Shown piece by piece: positions 43,604 to 53,485 of a stretch of DNA of 64,000 nucleotides. The notes beneath the pieces were generated by a model. It ran no database searches. It was not told the DNA's origin and saw only the letters and a list, made by a program, of their open reading frames with translations. The stretch covers positions 58,974-122,973 of the forward strand of contig JBJELW010000010.1 in the NCBI GenBank assembly GCA_051879315.1, given 5' to 3'. The translations under genes were made by a program, and so were the position numbers. Numbering within the stretch: the stretch's first letter is position 1; each line of letters begins with the position of its first letter. This DNA comes from Roseburia_C sp051879315. Lineage in GTDB: Bacteria; Bacillota; Clostridia; Lachnospirales; Lachnospiraceae.

Positions 43604-44323
43604 ATGCGTTTAGGAATAATTGGAGGTCTAGGACCCATGGCTACAGCTTATTTTATGGAGCTGATCGTAGCCATGACCGATGCCTCAAAGGATCAGGATC
43701 ATATAGAGACTATCATTTACAGCATTCCCACAGTGCCGGACCGCACGGCTTACATTCTGGGACAGAGTGAAGAAAATCCGGTAAAAGATATGATTGAAAT
43801 CGGAAAAGCCCTCTGTAGTCAGGGGGCAGAAGTTCTGGCAATTCCCTGTATTACGGCCCACTATTTTCACAGTCAGCTGCAGGATGGCATTGGAATGCCG
43901 GTAATCCACGGCATTAGGAAAACGGCGGAAGCGTTAAAGCAGGCGGGCATTACCTGCGCCGGCGTGATGGCCACTGACGGCACTGTATGTAGCGGCTTAT
44001 TTCAGCAGGAGTTTTCCCTTGCGGGAATCCGTACAGTTGTGCCTTCTGAGGAAGGACAAGAGGCGGTCATGTCCTTAATCTACAACGACATTAAGGCAAA
44101 CCGGAAGCCGGATATGAAGCGTTTTATGCAGGTGGTAACAGAATTGAAAGAGCAGGGGGCAGAATGTGTTGTTTTGGGTTGCACCGAGCTGTCATTGATC
44201 AAAAAAGAGTATGAGATTGGCAGTGGATTTGTGGATGTGATGGAAGTGCTGGCCCAGCAGACCATTTTAGCCTGTGGAAAAAATGTGGCGACAGATTACC
44301 AAAATCTGGTCAGCCGGTTTTAG
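43604..44323 (+). CDS. Aspartate/glutamate racemase family protein
   Basis: 239 residues. The family's two catalytic cysteines are in LAIPCITAHYF and VVLGCTELSL, with the N-terminal LGIIGGLGPMATAYF typical of aspartate/broad-specificity racemases rather than MurI. It interconverts L- and D-amino acids without PLP. It lies 30 bases upstream of an adenylating ligase of DltA type, so it may supply the D-amino acid that is loaded. The substrate itself cannot be read from sequence. Confidence 0.85.
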   Translation: MRLGIIGGLGPMATAYFMELIVAMTDASKDQDHIETIIYSIPTVPDRTAYILGQSEENPVKDMIEIGKALCSQGAEVLAIPCITAHYFHSQLQDGIGMPVIHGIRKTAEALKQAGITCAGVMATDGTVCSGLFQQEFSLAGIRTVVPSEEGQEAVMSLIYNDIKANRKPDMKRFMQVVTELKEQGAECVVLGCTELSLIKKEYEIGSGFVDVMEVLAQQTILACGKNVATDYQNLVSRF

Positions 44324-44353
44324 AACATACAAAGAAAGAGAGAAGGCAGGAAG

Positions 44354-45877
44354 ATGCAGCAGACAAACGTTCTGGAATATTTAGAGCACACGGTGAAACG
44401 GCTGCCGGACAAGGTGGCTTATGCGGACGACCGGACAGAGATGACCTTTGCCCAGGTCTTTCATGACAGCCGTGCCATCGGAAGTTACTTGTACCAAAAG
44501 GGATTTTATCATGAGCCGGTGGTGGTCTTTATGGAAAAACAGCCCAAGACCATCGCAGCATTTTTTGGCTGTGTCTACGGAGGAAACTACTATGTTCCCA
44601 TCGATGCAGAAATGCCGCGGTTTCGCATAGATCTGATTCTGGAGAATTTGAACCCGAAAGTGATGATCTGTGATGAGGTTACGGAGGAACTGGCGAGGGA
44701 TTTTAAGTTCGATGGACTGATGGTAAAGTATGATGAGATCAGCACCTACGGGATTGATGAAGAGGCATTGGCGTTGATCCGTGACAGACAGCTGGACACG
44801 GATCCCATTTATATTGTGTTCACTTCCGGTTCCACGGGTGTTCCTAAGGGTGTGGTGGCCTGCCACCGCTCGGTCATCGATTATATAGAGAATCTTTCCG
44901 AGGTGTTGGAGTTTAACGAAGATACCAGATTTGCCAATCAGACGCCGCTTTATTTTGATGCCTGCTTAAAGGAACTGTACCCTACCTTAAAGTTTGGTGC
45001 CACAACTTATCTGGTTCCCAAAACGCTGTTTATGTTCCCCATTAAACTGGTGGAATTTTTAAATGAATATAAGATTAACACCATCTGCTGGGTGGTGTCG
45101 GCCCTCACCATGATCTCATCCTTTAAGACCTTCGATAAGGTGAAGCCGGAGTATCTGCATACGGTGGCTTTTGGCAGTGAGGTATTTCCCATCAAGCAGT
45201 TCCGTTTGTGGAAGGAGGCTTTGCCGGATGCGAAGTTTACTAATCTATATGGACCTACCGAAACCACGGGAATGTGCTGTTACTATAAGGTGGACCGGGA
45301 ATTTGAACTGGATGAGGTGATGCCGGTAGGACGTCCTTTCCACAACACGGAGATTTTGCTGCTGGATGAAAAGAATCAGTTGGCCACTCCCGGTGAAGTG
45401 GGAGAGATCTGTGTGCGGGGAACCTCCTTAACGTTAGGTTATTATCATGCCTTTGAGAAGACCAATGAGGTGTTTGTGCAGAATCCTTTAAATGATCGTT
45501 ACCCGGAACTGATTTATCGCACCGGTGATCTTGGAAGGCTTAATGAGCGGGGAGAGCTGGTGTTTGTATCCCGGAAGGATTATCAGATCAAACATATGGG
45601 ACATCGGATTGAACTGGGTGAGATTGAGGTTAACGTGAACCTGCTGGAACCGATATCCATGTCCTGCTGCATCTATGATCAGGATAAAGGAAAAATTGTT
45701 CTGTTTTATGTGGGAGATCTTGAGGTGAAGGATCTGGTGTCCATACTGAAGGATAAACTGCCCCGGTACATGATTCCAAATAAAGTAGAGAAATTAGACC
45801 GTATGCCATTGACAGCTAATGGAAAGATTGATAGAGTGACTTTGAAAAAGTATTACGAAGAGAAAAAAGGAGTTTAA
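44354..45877 (+). CDS. DltA-like amino acid adenylating ligase
   Basis: 507 residues, DltA length. Core motifs: A3 YIVFTSGSTGVPKGVV, A5 NLYGPTETTG, A7 YRTGDLGR, A8 GHRIELGEIE and A10 LTANGKIDR. It activates an amino acid with ATP and loads it onto the carrier protein encoded two bases later. In DltA the sequence FLFCGEV holds the Cys linked to D-Ala selectivity; here it is VAFGSEV, with Gly in that place. Activation of D-Ala is therefore possible but not assured. Part of a six-gene dlt-like operon. Confidence 0.85.
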   Translation: MQQTNVLEYLEHTVKRLPDKVAYADDRTEMTFAQVFHDSRAIGSYLYQKGFYHEPVVVFMEKQPKTIAAFFGCVYGGNYYVPIDAEMPRFRIDLILENLNPKVMICDEVTEELARDFKFDGLMVKYDEISTYGIDEEALALIRDRQLDTDPIYIVFTSGSTGVPKGVVACHRSVIDYIENLSEVLEFNEDTRFANQTPLYFDACLKELYPTLKFGATTYLVPKTLFMFPIKLVEFLNEYKINTICWVVSALTMISSFKTFDKVKPEYLHTVAFGSEVFPIKQFRLWKEALPDAKFTNLYGPTETTGMCCYYKVDREFELDEVMPVGRPFHNTEILLLDEKNQLATPGEVGEICVRGTSLTLGYYHAFEKTNEVFVQNPLNDRYPELIYRTGDLGRLNERGELVFVSRKDYQIKHMGHRIELGEIEVNVNLLEPISMSCCIYDQDKGKIVLFYVGDLEVKDLVSILKDKLPRYMIPNKVEKLDRMPLTANGKIDRVTLKKYYEEKKGV

Positions 45878-45879
45878 AG

Positions 45880-46107
45880 ATGGAAGATTTATTGGAGATT
45901 TTAAGAGATTTACACCCGGATATCGATTTTGAGAACTGCGACACACTGGTGGATGACAAGCTCATCGATTCCTTTGATATTGTTTCCATTATTTCGGAGA
46001 TCAACGATCAGTTCGATGTGGTCATTCCCGCAGAGGAGATTATCCCGGAGAATTTTAATTCCGCACAGGCACTTTACGAACTGATTGAACGTTTAGAAGA
46101 GGAGTAA
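45880..46107 (+). CDS. DltC-like acyl carrier protein
   Basis: 75 residues, highly acidic four-helix carrier. The 4'-phosphopantetheine serine is S31 in DDKLIDSFDIVSI (Phe instead of the common Leu after it). AAAGGAG precedes the start, two bases after the ligase stop. It accepts the amino acid from the ligase and passes it to the MBOAT protein. Confidence 0.9.
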   Translation: MEDLLEILRDLHPDIDFENCDTLVDDKLIDSFDIVSIISEINDQFDVVIPAEEIIPENFNSAQALYELIERLEEE

Positions 46108-46117
46108 GAGATAAGGG

Positions 46118-47704
<1,587 letters not shown>

Positions 47705-47715
47705 GAGGAGCGGAC

Positions 47716-48792
47716 ATGAAGAAGAAAAGATGGATGGCAGCGCTCCTTGTACTGGTGATTTTGTCTGGAGCGCTCTATGGGGCACAGCGTCTGCTGGTTC
47801 CCAAGTATCAGACCGGCATCGTGGAAGGATCCATGATCGAAGAGTACTATCAGGATGAATCGGATCATGAGGTGATTATGATCGGGGACTGTGAGGTATA
47901 TGAAAATATTTCCACCATTGAGTTGTGGGAGAAGTATGGGATTACAAGTTATATCCGCGGCAGCGCCCAGCAGCTGACCTGGCAGTCCTATTATCTGCTG
48001 GAGGATACTCTGCGATATGAGACTCCCAAGGTGGTGGTGTTTAATGTGTTGGCGCTAAAGTACGATACTCCGCAGAGTGAGGCCTACAACCGCATGTCCA
48101 TTGACGGAATGCGCTGGTCCTCATCCAAGGTGAAAAATATTCAGGTATCCATGACAGAGGAGGAGCATTTTATCGAGTACGTCTTTCCACTGCTGCGCTA
48201 TCACGCCCGTTGGTCAGAGCTTAACAGTGATGATACTGCCCATTGGTTTTCCAAGGATCTGGTTACCCACAACGGCTATTATATGCGGGTGGATACCAAG
48301 GCACAGGGAGAGTTCCCGGATCCTACCCCGTTGGCGGATTATACCTTGGGGGAAAATGCCATGGGCTATCTGCAGAAGATGGCGGATTTATGTCAGGAAA
48401 AAGGTATCAAACTGGTGCTGATCAAGGCACCCACAGAGTATCCCTATTGGTATGAGCAGTGGGATGAGCAGGTGGAGGCATTTGCCGAAGAAAATAATTT
48501 GGATTATATTAACTTTATCCCCCTGCAGGAGGAGATTGGTCTGGATATGTCAGAGGACACCTATGATGCAGGACTTCACTTAAACACCCGGGGAGCGGAA
48601 AAAATGGCGGATTACTTTGGGCAATGGCTGGTGGAAAACTGTGACCTGACGGACTATCGTAATCAGGAGGAGTACGCGAAGATCTGGGGAGAAAAAGTGG
48701 AATTTTACAATGAAATGAAGGAACAGCAGTACGCGGAGCTGGAGGAATACGGGGAGCTGCGAAGCTTCGGTGCCAACGCAATTGTAGAATAA
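47716..48792 (+). CDS. DltD/SGNH-like membrane-anchored protein
   Basis: 358 residues. An N-terminal hydrophobic anchor (WMAALLVLVILSGALYG) is followed by an extracellular domain of SGNH/AlgX type. Block I reads MIGDCEVYENI, with Cys where the family has the nucleophile Ser, and the late block reads DAGLHLNTRGAEKM with the Asp-His pair. By analogy with DltD it would receive or transfer the acyl group outside the membrane. Gene order supports this role; the Cys makes the mechanism uncertain. Confidence 0.8.
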   Translation: MKKKRWMAALLVLVILSGALYGAQRLLVPKYQTGIVEGSMIEEYYQDESDHEVIMIGDCEVYENISTIELWEKYGITSYIRGSAQQLTWQSYYLLEDTLRYETPKVVVFNVLALKYDTPQSEAYNRMSIDGMRWSSSKVKNIQVSMTEEEHFIEYVFPLLRYHARWSELNSDDTAHWFSKDLVTHNGYYMRVDTKAQGEFPDPTPLADYTLGENAMGYLQKMADLCQEKGIKLVLIKAPTEYPYWYEQWDEQVEAFAEENNLDYINFIPLQEEIGLDMSEDTYDAGLHLNTRGAEKMADYFGQWLVENCDLTDYRNQEEYAKIWGEKVEFYNEMKEQQYAELEEYGELRSFGANAIVE

Positions 48793-48833
48793 ACGAATGG
48801 GCGGTGACGCGCCAATAGAAAAGGAGAATCCAA

Positions 48834-49388
48834 ATGAAAAAGAAAATTGTATTAGCTTTAAGTCTTGTATTATGCCTGGGACTTTGCGCCTGCGGTTCAA
48901 ATGATGCATCCGGGAATGCGTCCAATAGTGGCAGTACCACACAGGAAAGCAGCAATGACGGAGCAGACAACAGCGATGCAGAAGAGACCTATCAGGTTTC
49001 CTATAATGGAGCGGAACTGTTCGTCAACGAGAATATGGCGGATGTGCTGGATGTGCTGGGCGAGCCAAACAGCTACTTTGAGTCAGAGTCCTGCGCCTTT
49101 CAGGGAATGGACAAGGTTTACAACTACGGAAGTGTGGTGATCAATACCTATCCCGATGGGGATAAGGACTTCATCCTGACCATCGAGTTGAAGGATGACA
49201 TGGTGGAGACCGGAGAAGGGATTGCCATCGGTTCCACAAAGGATGAAGTACAGGCCGCTTATGGGGAGGCAGATCAGGAGAACAGTACTTCTTTAAGTTA
49301 CGTGAAGGGCTCCTGCACGCTGGCATTTATATTTGACGGGGACATGGTTTCAGCTATCACATATACTTCAGATAAAGCGTCAGAGTAG
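48834..49388 (+). CDS. Lipoprotein, last gene of the dlt-like operon
   Basis: 184 residues from ATG 48834 behind AAAGGAG. Signal peptide IVLALSLVLCLGLCAC with lipobox GLCAC, a Ser/Asn/Asp linker of ~45 residues, then a ~125-residue beta-rich domain (LGEPNSYFESESCAFQGMD; GIAIGSTKDEVQAAYGEAD) resembling SmpA/OmlA-like or BLIP-type folds. No assigned function. It starts 41 bases after the DltD-like gene and probably belongs to the operon. Confidence 0.8.
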   Translation: MKKKIVLALSLVLCLGLCACGSNDASGNASNSGSTTQESSNDGADNSDAEETYQVSYNGAELFVNENMADVLDVLGEPNSYFESESCAFQGMDKVYNYGSVVINTYPDGDKDFILTIELKDDMVETGEGIAIGSTKDEVQAAYGEADQENSTSLSYVKGSCTLAFIFDGDMVSAITYTSDKASE

Positions 49389-49390
49389 GA

Positions 49391-49419
49391 TTGTCTCTAT
49401 TGTTGGGTTGTGGTATAAT
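49391..49419 (+). promoter_or_regulatory. Promoter of the CobL-like gene
   Basis: TTGTCT at 49391-49396 and TATAAT at 49414-49419, spacer 17, with a leader of about 95 bases. Confidence 0.6.
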
Positions 49420-49521
49420 TTGGCTGAAATGGAACCAGACGTAGCTGGAAGATACTTTAAATCTATTTAGATGCTTTCAAAAATCAAGGCATAATTTACA
49501 GCATGAGGAGGAAGATTTTAC

Positions 49522-50427
49522 ATGGAGAATCGTATTTTTACCAACACACATGTCCTGTCGTGGCTTCAGTATTTTTCAGAACATACGGAGCTTGATCTGG
49601 AGCATGTGAAGATTTTGGATATTACCCGCAAGAATAAAAATCTTATTCCTACGGTGGAGGCGCACCGCAGTGTGCTGGTGTTCACCGAGGCGGGGCACAG
49701 TGATATTTTTTACCGCATGTATAATGCAGGCCTGGGAGACTGCACCGTTATTTACAATGAGGGCAGTGAACCGGAGGGACCTATTAAGCAGAGCAAAGTG
49801 GCTGACATGATTGACCGGGGCATCAATGCATCGGCCGGTATGCTGATTTTAAATGATCACGCCAGAAGTACCTTAAAGTTCGGCATGGATAATCGTGCCT
49901 TTGCCTATGGCTCCGTGCGGTATGTGGGTTCAGAGATTCGTTCCATTATTCTGTCAAAAATGCAGATCAATGAGGGAAAAAATATCTGTGTCATCTCTGG
50001 AGAGTCCATTGCTGTGGAAGCAGCCATTTCCGATGGTGAGGGAACCGTAATTGCCGTGGAGTATAATTCCTTAGACCGGCAGACATTAGAGGATAATGTG
50101 GGAAAGTTCGGCCTGAATAATGTGGAAATCATCGACCATGTGGATCCGGAGACCATGAAGGGGCTTCCGGTGCCGGATGTGACCATGTTGGTGGCATCTG
50201 CCAGCATGGAGCAGGAGATGAAGTGTCTTCTTTCCTTAAATCCCAATATGGAGTTTGTAATTTACACATTGGATTTTGTTGTGGCAGCATCCATGCCGGC
50301 CCTGTGTAAGGAATTGGGCATCAGGGATCCGGAGATTATCCAGGTATCCGTTTCAAAGCTAACCAGTAAGAATACATACAACACACAGCCGGCTCCCTGG
50401 CTGATTACCTGTAAGGCGGGAGAGTAG
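49522..50427 (+). CDS. CobL/CbiT-like methyltransferase-fold protein
   Basis: 301 residues. The C-terminal half resembles CbiT: ICVISGESIAVEAAIS, GTVIAVEYNSLDRQTLEDNV, FGLNNVEIIDH. In true CbiT the first motif is GxGxGSxxIE, here SGESIAVE, so the SAM-binding glycines are reduced. The N-terminal half has CbiE-like segments (VIYNEGSEPEGPIKQSKVADMI). No other cobalamin gene is in the window, so a corrin substrate is doubtful. The RBS is GAGGAGGA. A single-gene unit followed by the candidate small RNA. Confidence 0.65.
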   Translation: MENRIFTNTHVLSWLQYFSEHTELDLEHVKILDITRKNKNLIPTVEAHRSVLVFTEAGHSDIFYRMYNAGLGDCTVIYNEGSEPEGPIKQSKVADMIDRGINASAGMLILNDHARSTLKFGMDNRAFAYGSVRYVGSEIRSIILSKMQINEGKNICVISGESIAVEAAISDGEGTVIAVEYNSLDRQTLEDNVGKFGLNNVEIIDHVDPETMKGLPVPDVTMLVASASMEQEMKCLLSLNPNMEFVIYTLDFVVAASMPALCKELGIRDPEIIQVSVSKLTSKNTYNTQPAPWLITCKAGE

Positions 50428-50488
50428 TTCCTGGGGAAATGAGAGAATGGGGACATGGAAAAAAATTCTTAAGATATTATAAAACCAC

Positions 50489-50517
50489 TTGACATTTTGC
50501 TTCCAACATTGTATAAA
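50489..50517 (+). promoter_or_regulatory. Promoter of the candidate small RNA
   Basis: TTGACA at 50489-50494 and TATAAA at 50512-50517, spacer 17. Predicted start near 50524. Confidence 0.8.
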
Positions 50518-50523
50518 TAACTT

Positions 50524-50633
50524 GTATTTGCTGCAAAGCAAATATAATTTTTCATAACTCATGCCTCGTGGCTCTTAGGAGTCGCGAGGTACTCCCCGAA
50601 AGGTTTACCGGAACGATTTGTTCCGGTTTTTTT
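50524..50633 (+). ncRNA. Candidate structured small RNA (~110 nt)
   Basis: From the predicted start the RNA would fold into hairpin 1 (50525-50544, eight pairs, GCAA tetraloop), hairpin 2 (50564-50589, eleven uninterrupted pairs with two G-U, loop TTAG), a short CC-GAAA-GG element (from 50595), and an intrinsic terminator (arms 50607-50614 and 50620-50627, T-tract to 50633). No ORF. A separate promoter for ilvN lies downstream, so this is either an independent RNA or a leader that always ends early. No T-box, S-box or other riboswitch consensus is recognised. Confidence 0.65.
50607..50633 (+). terminator. Terminator of the small RNA
   Basis: ACCGGAAC/GTTCCGGT with loop GATTT, followed by seven Ts. 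Confidence 0.92.
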
Positions 50634-50647
50634 ATGCGTTCAATCTA

Positions 50648-50675
50648 TTGACAAATGACTTTGTTATGCTAGAAT
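50648..50675 (+). promoter_or_regulatory. Promoter of ilvN-ilvC
   Basis: TTGACA at 50648-50653 and TAGAAT at 50670-50675, spacer 16, immediately after the small-RNA terminator. Confidence 0.7.
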
Positions 50676-50712
50676 GAATGTTAGCGTGAATGAGTAGAAG
50701 GAAGGTTTTCGA

Positions 50713-51213
50713 ATGAGAAGACAGGCATTATCTATTTTAGTGGAAAACACATCGGGTGTGCTGAGCCGTGTTGCCGGCTTATTCAGCCGCAGAGGTTACA
50801 ATATCGACAGCCTTACGGCCGGAGTCACTGCAGATCCGAGATTTACAAGAATGACAATTGTCACCAGCGGGGATGATCTGATGTTGGAACAGATCAGTAA
50901 TCAGCTGGCAAAATTGGAGGATGTTCGCGATATCAAGTTTCTAGAGCCGAATAATTCTGTTACCAGAGAGTTGATTCTGGTAAAGATTAGGGCGAAGGAT
51001 ACGCAGCGTCAGGCGATTTTAAGCGTCACTGAGATATATCGTGGCAGGATCGTGGATGTAACGGAAGATTCCATGGTAGTGGAGCTTACCGGCCATCAGG
51101 AAAAACTGGATGCATTCATGAATCTGTTGCAGGAGTATGAGATTTTGGAACTCGCCAGAACGGGTATCACCGGTTTGACCCGTGGGTCATCGGATGTTAC
51201 ATATTTAGATTAA
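50713..51213 (+). CDS. ilvN: Acetolactate synthase small subunit
   Basis: 166 residues: an N-terminal ACT domain (SILVENTSGVLSRVAGLFSR) with valine-binding residues, and the C-terminal IlvN/IlvH domain. It activates the catalytic subunit IlvB and confers feedback inhibition. No ilvB lies next to it, so the large subunit is encoded elsewhere. AAGGAAGG precedes the ATG. ilvC follows 23 bases later and is cotranscribed. Confidence 0.95.
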   Translation: MRRQALSILVENTSGVLSRVAGLFSRRGYNIDSLTAGVTADPRFTRMTIVTSGDDLMLEQISNQLAKLEDVRDIKFLEPNNSVTRELILVKIRAKDTQRQAILSVTEIYRGRIVDVTEDSMVVELTGHQEKLDAFMNLLQEYEILELARTGITGLTRGSSDVTYLD

Positions 51214-51236
51214 TTTACAAATAGGAGGCTATTAAA

Positions 51237-52259
51237 ATGGCAGCAAAAATTTATTATCAGGAAGATTGCAACCTTTCTTTATTGGATGGCAAGACAATCG
51301 CAGTTATCGGTTATGGTAGTCAGGGACATGCGCATGCACTGAATGCAAAAGAGTCCGGATGTAACGTCATCATTGGTCTTTATGAGGGAAGCAAGTCCTG
51401 GGATAAGGCAGTAAAGCAGGGATTTGAAGTTTACACTGCAGCTGAGGCAGCTAAGAAGGCTGATATCATCATGATCCTGATCAACGATGAGAAGCAGGCA
51501 GATATGTATAAGAAGGATATTGAGCCCAACCTTGAGCCTGGCAATATGTTAATGTTTGCACATGGTTTCAATATTCATTATGGATGTATCGTTCCACCCA
51601 AGGATGTGGATGTAACCATGATCGCTCCTAAGGGACCGGGTCATACCGTTCGTTCCGAGTATCAGGCTGGAAAGGGTGTTCCTTGTCTGGTGGCTGTAGA
51701 GCAGGATGCTACAGGAAAGGCATTGGATATCGCTTTGGCTTACGCACTGGCAATCGGTGGAGCAAGAGCCGGTGTATTAGAGACCACATTCAGAACAGAG
51801 ACAGAGACAGACTTGTTCGGAGAGCAGGCTGTACTTTGCGGTGGTGTTTGTGCATTGATGCAGGCTGGTTTTGAGACATTGTGCGAGGCTGGTTATGATC
51901 CGAGAAATGCATACTTTGAGTGTATCCATGAGATGAAATTGATTGTAGATCTGATCTATCAGTCAGGTTTCGCAGGAATGAGATACTCCATCTCCAACAC
52001 AGCTGAGTATGGTGATTATATTACCGGACCTAAGATTATTACAGAGGAGACCAAGAAGACCATGAAGAAGATCCTTGCTGATATTCAGGATGGTTCTTTC
52101 GCAAAGGAGTTCTTATTAGATATGTCTCCGGCTGGACGTCAGGTTCACTTCAAGGCTATGAGAAAGCTTGCTTCTGAGCATCCTTCAGAGAAGGTTGGTG
52201 AGGAAATCCGTAAGCTTTACAGCTGGAACAATGAGGAAGATAAGTTCATCAACAACTAA
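51237..52259 (+). CDS. ilvC: Ketol-acid reductoisomerase
   Basis: 340 residues, class I length. The nucleotide-binding motif is VIGYGSQGHAHALNAKESG, and the knotted C-terminal domain carries the Mg2+ residues in TETDLFGEQAVLCGG and FECIHEMKLIVDLIY. It converts acetolactate or acetohydroxybutyrate to the dihydroxy acids of the Val/Ile pathway. Codon use is strongly biased, pointing to high expression. AGGAGG precedes the start. Confidence 0.97.
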   Translation: MAAKIYYQEDCNLSLLDGKTIAVIGYGSQGHAHALNAKESGCNVIIGLYEGSKSWDKAVKQGFEVYTAAEAAKKADIIMILINDEKQADMYKKDIEPNLEPGNMLMFAHGFNIHYGCIVPPKDVDVTMIAPKGPGHTVRSEYQAGKGVPCLVAVEQDATGKALDIALAYALAIGGARAGVLETTFRTETETDLFGEQAVLCGGVCALMQAGFETLCEAGYDPRNAYFECIHEMKLIVDLIYQSGFAGMRYSISNTAEYGDYITGPKIITEETKKTMKKILADIQDGSFAKEFLLDMSPAGRQVHFKAMRKLASEHPSEKVGEEIRKLYSWNNEEDKFINN

Positions 52260-52400
52260 TCTGTCCAGTGTTTGTATGATAGGCGAAGCCGGAGAATCGG
52301 TTTTGAAAAATGATATGGCAGCAAGATCCTTTTTCGAAGGATTTGCTGCCATTTTTTTGACTGCATTGTCTGCTCGGGTGTGAGAGCCGCAAGGGTGTCG

Positions 52401-53318
52401 TTACTTTACGGATTCTGTATCCGGGGAAAATGAATTGTTTTGAAAAAACTGGATGAACAGTTCTAAGGATTTGGAAAGATGGGAGTCCGGTTTATAACAG
52501 AAACCGATTTCCCGTTTGTGGATGGGAAAACCCAGGGGAATCTCGATGAATTCCTTTTGTTCTAATTCTTTCGTAACGAACTGGCGGATGACACATGCCA
52601 CCCCCAGATTCAGCTTCGCAAAGTCAATTAGCAGATCCATGGAGGATACCTCGATCAGATCCTGGGTCTGGATCTGATTTTCACGCAGATAATCATCGAT
52701 GTACTGCCGGGTCATATTTTTCTTGTCCAAAAGCATTAAAGTGGATTGCCGGAGTATTTCATCGTTGGGGACACTGCGGGCTTTCAGCAGATTCAGATAA
52801 TCGGTGGTAGCCACAAAAATATCCTCCACTTCCCCTACAAAATGAAAACTCAGGGACTTGATGTAATCCGGTTTCGCGATGAGACCGATGTCTATTTTGT
52901 TTTCCTCCAGCATGGTCAGTGATTCGTTGGTGGACTGACAGAGGATAGAAATATTAATGTGGGGATATTGTTTGGTAAAAGCCTTGATGTATGGCAAAAG
53001 CATATATTTGCACAGGGTGGAACTCACACCGATCTTTAAATGGCCGATACCAAGATTCAATGCGTTTTTCAGCCTGTCCTCTCCGGCGGTTAATGCCTCG
53101 AAAGCCGTACTTACATGACTAAAAAGCATTTCTCCCTCCTCGGTAAGGCTTACCCCTCTGGAACTGCGGTTAAAAAGTTTGCATCCTAATCCTTCCTCAA
53201 GTTTTTGGATGGATTTACTGATGGCAGGCTGACTGATGTATAGTTCCCTTGCAGCATTGGAAATATTCCCTTGCTGGGCAACCGTGTAGAAAATTCGATA
53301 GGCTGATAAACTTTGCAA
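52401..53318 (-). CDS. LysR-family regulator, divergent from leuCD
   Basis: 305 residues if translation starts at TTG 53318, which is supported by GGAGGGG about seven bases upstream; a start at 53360 has no site. The N-terminal winged helix is FYTVAQQGNISNAARELYISQPAISKSIQKLEE. A LysR substrate domain follows (LGIGHLKIGVSSTLCKYML...). It is divergent from leuC; a 15-base palindrome sits just upstream of a weak leuC -35. It may sense a branched-chain intermediate, as known LeuO/IlvY-type regulators do; the ligand is inference. Confidence 0.88.
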   Translation of the reverse strand: MQSLSAYRIFYTVAQQGNISNAARELYISQPAISKSIQKLEEGLGCKLFNRSSRGVSLTEEGEMLFSHVSTAFEALTAGEDRLKNALNLGIGHLKIGVSSTLCKYMLLPYIKAFTKQYPHINISILCQSTNESLTMLEENKIDIGLIAKPDYIKSLSFHFVGEVEDIFVATTDYLNLLKARSVPNDEILRQSTLMLLDKKNMTRQYIDDYLRENQIQTQDLIEVSSMDLLIDFAKLNLGVACVIRQFVTKELEQKEFIEIPLGFPIHKREIGFCYKPDSHLSKSLELFIQFFQNNSFSPDTESVK

Positions 53319-53356
53319 GGAATCCCCTCCTTTTCCATAACTTAAAATTATATCTA

Positions 53357-53371
53357 ACATATTTGATATGT
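53357..53371 (+). promoter_or_regulatory. Candidate LysR operator upstream of leuC
   Basis: ACATATTTGATATGT is a perfect 6-3-6 palindrome of T-N11-A type. It ends three bases before a weak -35 (TTCTAT, 53374-53379) whose -10 is TATATT (53397-53402), spacer 17. That is the classic position for LysR activation. Confidence 0.65.
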
Positions 53372-53485
53372 ATTTCTATTATACCATGAACTGTGTTATA
53401 TTACTAATAGATAATTTATTTTCTTTATCGAAAAGAAATCACTCACGCGCAAAAATATGTCAAGTCAAAAAAGGAGGAAAAAAGA

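Noticed and set aside
50524..50633. T-box leader for ilvN
   Set aside because: No T-box core sequence or specifier-like loop; RNA is too short.
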